This document shows, in pieces, positions 60,180 to 64,000 of a DNA stretch of 64,000 nt. A model generated the notes under the pieces. The model made no database searches. It was not told where the DNA came from and was given only the letters and a program-made list of their open reading frames with translations. Numbering within the stretch: the first letter of the stretch is position 1; every line of letters begins with the position of its first letter. The position numbers were made by a program, and so were the translations under genes. This stretch comes from Actinacidiphila yanglinensis (lineage in GTDB: Bacteria; Actinomycetota; Actinomycetes; Streptomycetales; Streptomycetaceae): positions 248,001 to 312,000 of the forward strand of contig NZ_FNVU01000010.1 of assembly GCF_900107965.1 (NCBI RefSeq), read 5' to 3'.

Positions 60180-60302
60180 CCTGCTCTTCTTCGCCGGTCC
60201 GGCGTCCGGTCCGGAGTTGTCCACAGGCTCGCCGCGGGAGGTCCGCACACCGCGCTAGTTTGGTCACTGTCAGTGATCGAGCGAGGCGAGGAGTGACAGG
60301 AC

Positions 60303-61655
60303 ATGAGTACGACACAGCAGCAACGGCGGCAGCGGCAGGACCGGTCGGGACGCGCGAGCGCGGACCGGGCGGGGGCGGCGCGCGTGAAGCAGGAGCGGAG
60401 CCGCCCGGAGCACAGGCGTCCGGATCGGGGACGGCCCGAACATCGGGGCGCGGATGCGGAAGGTCCGGATCGGGGGTGGCCCGAACATCGGGGCGCGGAT
60501 GGGGGAGGTCCGGATCGGGGGCGGCCCGGCGGCGCTGGTGCGGGCCGGGAGGGGCCCGAGCGGGAGTGGCGCGAGCGGCGGGATCGACTCGCGGCGGACG
60601 GGCCGCCTGTCCCGGCAGGCGGCGCGGAGCTGTTGACGCTGTCCGCGGCGCGGGACGCGCTGGGGTTGGCCTACGACGAGTTCGACCTCGCCGTGCAGAT
60701 CGGCGAGGTGCCGACGGTCGCGTGCGGGTCGAGCAACTGGATGGTCGGGTCGCGGGAGGTGCGCCGGCTGTCTGCCGAGGACGGCCATCCGCTGCCACTG
60801 CTCGACCGGCTCCGGCTGGTCGGGAGCCCGGAGGCGGCCAAGGAACTGGGCGTGGGCCGGGAGCGGTTCGTCCGGCTGGCGAGGGCGGGCCACATCCGTC
60901 CGGTCCGCTGGTACGTGAACCGGTACCAGGCACTGGTGTGGATGTATCTCGCCCGGGACCTTCCGCTGCTGGCCGAGCGCAGTCCGGCCCTGCTGAGAGG
61001 TCCCCTGCCCGAGGGGCTCCGTGCGGCGGTGGCCGACGGTGAGGACGAGCGGGCCCGCGGGTGGCGCTCCCGCCGCGTGGCCCAACTCGTTCGTGACGCC
61101 TACGACGCGTGGGACGAGGCCGCGGTGTGGTCGGCGCTGCTCGGGCCGGAGCTGGTCGACAGCGCGGTGCCGGACCCGTACGAACGCGCGCATCTGCGCA
61201 GGCTGCGCGCCGTACTTCCGCCCGGCCGACCCGGTCCGACCACGCCCGAGCGGATCCGGGCGATCACCACGGCCGACCATCCGGACGAGATCGGGCTCGG
61301 CCTGGTGGCGTTGGCGGACGCGCTCGGCCGGGCACGGAAGCTGAGGCATGCCCCGGGCCCGGCGGGTCCGGCCCGGGTCGGCCCCGGCCCGGCCGACCCA
61401 CACCCGGCCGACGTGGGCCCGGCCCGGGCCGACCCGGTGCCGCCGGATCGGGTGGGTGGTGCGGATGACGGCCGGCCGGGGCGGCGCGGGCTGCTGCGGT
61501 TGCTGGGGCGCGGGCGCCGATCAGCGGGCGCGCCCTCGGGGGGCCGGGAGCGCGACCCCTCTCAGAGCTCGCCGACGTCGGTGATCCGTACCACCGCGCG
61601 TTCTTCCTCGTCGGACGCCGCCAGGTCCACCTCGGCCGAAATGCCCCAGCCATGA
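60303..61655 (+). CDS. DUF6397 family protein
   Basis: The 450-residue protein matches Streptomyces DUF6397, a putative DNA-binding family with helix-turn-helix-like segments: ELLTLSAARDALGLAYDEFD, then PEAAKELGVGRERFVRLARA followed by GHIRPVRWYVNRYQALVWMY. The first 95 residues are Arg/Gly/Asp-rich and contain a 15-residue tandem repeat. The C-terminal 100 residues are Pro/Ala-rich, then Ser/Arg-rich. GAGGAG precedes the ATG by ten bases. The last 94 bp run antisense through the end of the helicase gene, so the true stop may be the result of a recent read-on extension. Confidence 0.78.
   Translation: MSTTQQQRRQRQDRSGRASADRAGAARVKQERSRPEHRRPDRGRPEHRGADAEGPDRGWPEHRGADGGGPDRGRPGGAGAGREGPEREWRERRDRLAADGPPVPAGGAELLTLSAARDALGLAYDEFDLAVQIGEVPTVACGSSNWMVGSREVRRLSAEDGHPLPLLDRLRLVGSPEAAKELGVGRERFVRLARAGHIRPVRWYVNRYQALVWMYLARDLPLLAERSPALLRGPLPEGLRAAVADGEDERARGWRSRRVAQLVRDAYDAWDEAAVWSALLGPELVDSAVPDPYERAHLRRLRAVLPPGRPGPTTPERIRAITTADHPDEIGLGLVALADALGRARKLRHAPGPAGPARVGPGPADPHPADVGPARADPVPPDRVGGADDGRPGRRGLLRLLGRGRRSAGAPSGGRERDPSQSSPTSVIRTTARSSSSDAARSTSAEMPQP
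60420..60554 (+). repeat. 45-bp tandem repeat in DUF6397 gene
   Basis: Three 45-bp units (60420-60464, 60465-60509, 60510-60554) encode PDRGRPEHRGADAEG-type 15-mers. The first two units are closely similar and the third diverges in its second half. A partial PEHRR copy precedes them. Confidence 0.75.
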
Positions 61656-64000
61656 TCGCCGTTGGGGTCGGCGAAGGTCTGCCGGACCCGCCACAGGCCG
61701 TGCTCCGGCTGCTCCTCGATGAGCAGCAGCTTCGGTCCGCGCGCGTCCGGTCCGGTGCCCAGGTCGTCGTACTCCTCCCAGTAGGCGTCCATGGCGTCCG
61801 CCCAGGCGTCGCCGTCCCACCCGGAGTCGGCGTCGAGCTCGCCGAGCTGCTCGTACTTCTCCAGCGCGGCCAGCTCGACCCGGCGGAAGAGGGCGTTGCG
61901 GACCAGTACCCGGAAGGCGCGCGCGTTCGCGGTCACCGGCTTGACCTGGTCGGCGCGCTCGGCCGCCTCCTCGGCGGTCTCCGTCTCCGGGTTGGCCAGC
62001 TGCTCCCACTCGTCGAGGAGGCTGGAGTCGACCTGCCGGACCAGCTCGCCGAGCCAGGCGGTCAGGTCCTGGAAGTCCTCCGACTTCAGGTCGTCCGGGA
62101 CCGTATGGTCCAGCGCCTTGAAGGCGCCGGCCAGGTAGCGCAGCACGATGCCCTCGGTCCGGGCGAGTTCGTAGTGGGAGACGAACTCGGAGAAGGTCAT
62201 GGCCCGCTCGTACATGTCGCGGATGACGGACTTCGGCGACAGCGGGTGGTCGCCGACCCACGGGTGGCTCTTGCGGTACACGCCGTAGGCGTGCAGCAGC
62301 AGTTCCTCCAGGGGCTTGGGGTAGGTGACCTCCTGGATCCGCTCCATCCGCTCCTCGTACTCCACCCCGTCGGCCTTCATCTGCCCGATCGCCTCGCCGC
62401 GCGCCTTGTTCTGCTGGGCGGCGAGGATCTGGCGGGGGTCGTCGAGGGTGGACTCCACCACGGAGACCATGTCCAGCGCGTAGGAGGGGGAGTCGGGGTC
62501 GAGGAGTTCGAAGGCGGCCAGCGCGAAGGTGGACAGCGGCTGGTTGAGCGCGAAGTCCTGCTGGAGGTCGACGGTCAGGCGGACGATCCTGCCCTCGGAG
62601 TCGGGTTCGTCGAGCCGTTCCACCACTCCGCCGTCGAGCAGCGAGCGGTAGATGGCCAGGGCCCGCCGGATGTGCCGGAGCTGGGACCGCCGGTCCTCGT
62701 GGTTGTCCTCCAGCAGCCGTCGCATCGCGTCGAAGGCGTTGCCCGGCCGGGCGATCACCGACAGCAGCATCGCGTGCGTGACCCGGAAGCGGGAGGTCAG
62801 CGCCTCCGGCTCGGAGGCGATCAGCTTCTCGAAGGTGTTCTGCCCCCAGCCGACGAATCCCTCAGGAGCCTTCTTGCGGACCACCTTGCGGCGCTTCTTC
62901 GGGTCGTCGCCCGCCTTGGCCAGCGCCTTCTCGTTCTCGATGACGTACTCGGGCGCCTGCGCCACCACGAATCCGGCGGTGTCGAAGCCGGCCCGCCCGG
63001 CCCGCCCGGCGATCTGGTGGAACTCCCGGGCCCGCAGGACCCGCACCCGCTGCCCGTCGTACTTCGTCAGCGCGGTGAACAGCACCGTACGGATGGGCAC
63101 GTTGACGCCGACCCCGAGGGTGTCGGTACCGCAGATCACCTTCAGCAGCCCGGCCTGCGCCAGCTTCTCCACCAGCCGGCGGTACTTCGGCAGCATCCCG
63201 GCGTGGTGCACCCCGATGCCGTGCCGCACGTACCGGGACAGGTTGCGGCCGAAGGCGGTGGTGAAGCGGAAGTTGCCGATCAGGTCGGCGATCGCGTCCT
63301 TCTCGGCCCGCGTGCACATGTTGATGCTCATCAGCGCCTGAGCCCGCTCCACCGCGGCGGCCTGCGTGAAGTGCACGATGTACACCGGCGACTGGCGGGT
63401 CTCCAGCAGCTCGGTGAGCGTCTCGGTCATCGGGGTGGTGCGGTACTCGTAGCTCAGCGGTACCGGCCGGGTCGCGGACCTGACGACCGCGGTCGGCCGC
63501 CCGGTGCGGCGGGTCAGGTCCTCCTCGAACCGCGCCACGTCGCCCAGCGTCGCCGACATCAGCACGAACTGCGCCTGCGGCAGTTCCAGCAGCGGGATCT
63601 GCCAGGCCCAGCCCCGGTCCGGCTCGGCGTAGAAGTGGAACTCGTCCATGACGACCTGGCCCACGTCGGCGTTCCGCCCGTCGCGCAGCGCGATCGAGGC
63701 CAGTACCTCGGCGGTGCAGCAGATCACCGGGGCGTCCGGGTTGACCGAGGCGTCGCCGGTGAGCATCCCGACGTTCTCGGTGCCGAACATCTTGCACAGG
63801 TCGAAGAACTTCTCCGACACCAGCGCCTTGATCGGCGCGGTGTAGAAGGTGACCTCGTCGCGGGCGAGCGCGGCGAAGTGCGCACCGGCCGCCACCAGGC
63901 TCTTTCCGGAGCCGGTGGGGGTGGAGAGGATCACGTTCGCCCCCGAGACCACCTCGATCAGCGCCTCCTCCTGGGCCGGGTAGAGGGAGATGCCCTGGCC
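61562..64000 (-). CDS. DEAD/DEAH-box RNA helicase with DUF3516, N-terminus cut off
   Basis: At least 812 codons are visible and the frame runs off the right edge. It is a Ski2-like superfamily 2 helicase: Q-type LYPAQEEALIEV at the edge, Walker A TPTGSGKS, TAPIKALVSEKF, Walker B MDEFHFY (DEFH), SATLGD, and the motif V/VI region GTDTLGVGVNVP and HQIAGRAGRAG. The C-terminal 400 residues fit DUF3516. Actinobacteria keep this helicase widely; it is expected to unwind RNA with ATP. The 3' end is overlapped by the converging DUF6397 gene for 94 bp. Confidence 0.92.
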   Translation of the reverse strand, partial: GQGISLYPAQEEALIEVVSGANVILSTPTGSGKSLVAAGAHFAALARDEVTFYTAPIKALVSEKFFDLCKMFGTENVGMLTGDASVNPDAPVICCTAEVLASIALRDGRNADVGQVVMDEFHFYAEPDRGWAWQIPLLELPQAQFVLMSATLGDVARFEEDLTRRTGRPTAVVRSATRPVPLSYEYRTTPMTETLTELLETRQSPVYIVHFTQAAAVERAQALMSINMCTRAEKDAIADLIGNFRFTTAFGRNLSRYVRHGIGVHHAGMLPKYRRLVEKLAQAGLLKVICGTDTLGVGVNVPIRTVLFTALTKYDGQRVRVLRAREFHQIAGRAGRAGFDTAGFVVAQAPEYVIENEKALAKAGDDPKKRRKVVRKKAPEGFVGWGQNTFEKLIASEPEALTSRFRVTHAMLLSVIARPGNAFDAMRRLLEDNHEDRRSQLRHIRRALAIYRSLLDGGVVERLDEPDSEGRIVRLTVDLQQDFALNQPLSTFALAAFELLDPDSPSYALDMVSVVESTLDDPRQILAAQQNKARGEAIGQMKADGVEYEERMERIQEVTYPKPLEELLLHAYGVYRKSHPWVGDHPLSPKSVIRDMYERAMTFSEFVSHYELARTEGIVLRYLAGAFKALDHTVPDDLKSEDFQDLTAWLGELVRQVDSSLLDEWEQLANPETETAEEAAERADQVKPVTANARAFRVLVRNALFRRVELAALEKYEQLGELDADSGWDGDAWADAMDAYWEEYDDLGTGPDARGPKLLLIEEQPEHGLWRVRQTFADPNGDHGWGISAEVDLAASDEEERAVVRITDVGEL

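Overview
The window is 64 kb of very GC-rich DNA (by eye above 70 percent, with strong G/C bias at third codon positions). Many genes start with GTG and a few look leaderless. It carries families that I know mainly from Streptomyces and close relatives: DUF6227, DUF6397, PspAB next to HtpX, an XRE/TPR regulator, and secreted glycosidases with ricin-type lectin modules. I read it as a chromosomal segment of a Streptomycetaceae actinomycete. I saw no rRNA, tRNA, CRISPR array, integrase, transposase or phage structural gene. Both ends cut through genes: a sugar ABC permease on the left and a DEAD/DEAH helicase on the right.

Layout. 0-12.4 kb: a sugar permease tail, divergent yceI/marR, a translationally coupled AraC regulator - zinc ribbon - ThuA operon, a FabR-like TetR regulator divergent from small membrane proteins, glyA, a 3-hydroxyisobutyryl-CoA hydrolase-like gene, a methyltransferase and a small secreted protein. 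12.9-20.4 kb: a LacI-family regulator followed by a GH30 glucanase, a membrane flippase-like gene, a GH16 glucanase and a GH18 chitinase. All three enzymes are secreted and carry a CBM13 (ricin-type) lectin module. Two promoters in this locus share an almost identical layout with an overlapping inverted repeat. Together this looks like a small regulon for lysing fungal cell walls. 20.4-30.7 kb: a two-component system, a blasticidin-S-deaminase-like gene, small secreted and zinc-ribbon proteins, a possible broken small gene, an accessory cassette (XRE regulator divergent from GNAT - membrane protein - alpha/beta hydrolase), a family A DNA polymerase-like protein and thioredoxin.

30.7-42.5 kb: two divergent citrate synthase paralogues, one with an N-terminal DNA-binding domain, separated by a repeat-bearing promoter region. 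Then come a quinone oxidoreductase, htpX-pspAB, an APC permease, a hypothetical protein, an XRE/TPR regulator and an MFS exporter. 42.5-48 kb: an F420-type oxidoreductase divergent from a CoA-transferase - thiolase - hydratase/dehydrogenase set that could run a beta-oxidation-like pathway. 48-64 kb: M1 peptidase, macrodomain protein, fatty-acid desaturase, GNAT, Tex, a MOSC - NADAR - CoA-disulfide-reductase run, a methyltransferase divergent from a YnfA-like protein, a roadblock protein, DUF6397 and the helicase.

Start codons were chosen from ribosome-binding sites, family start positions and overlaps with upstream genes. Family names rest on motif recognition from memory, not on database searches.
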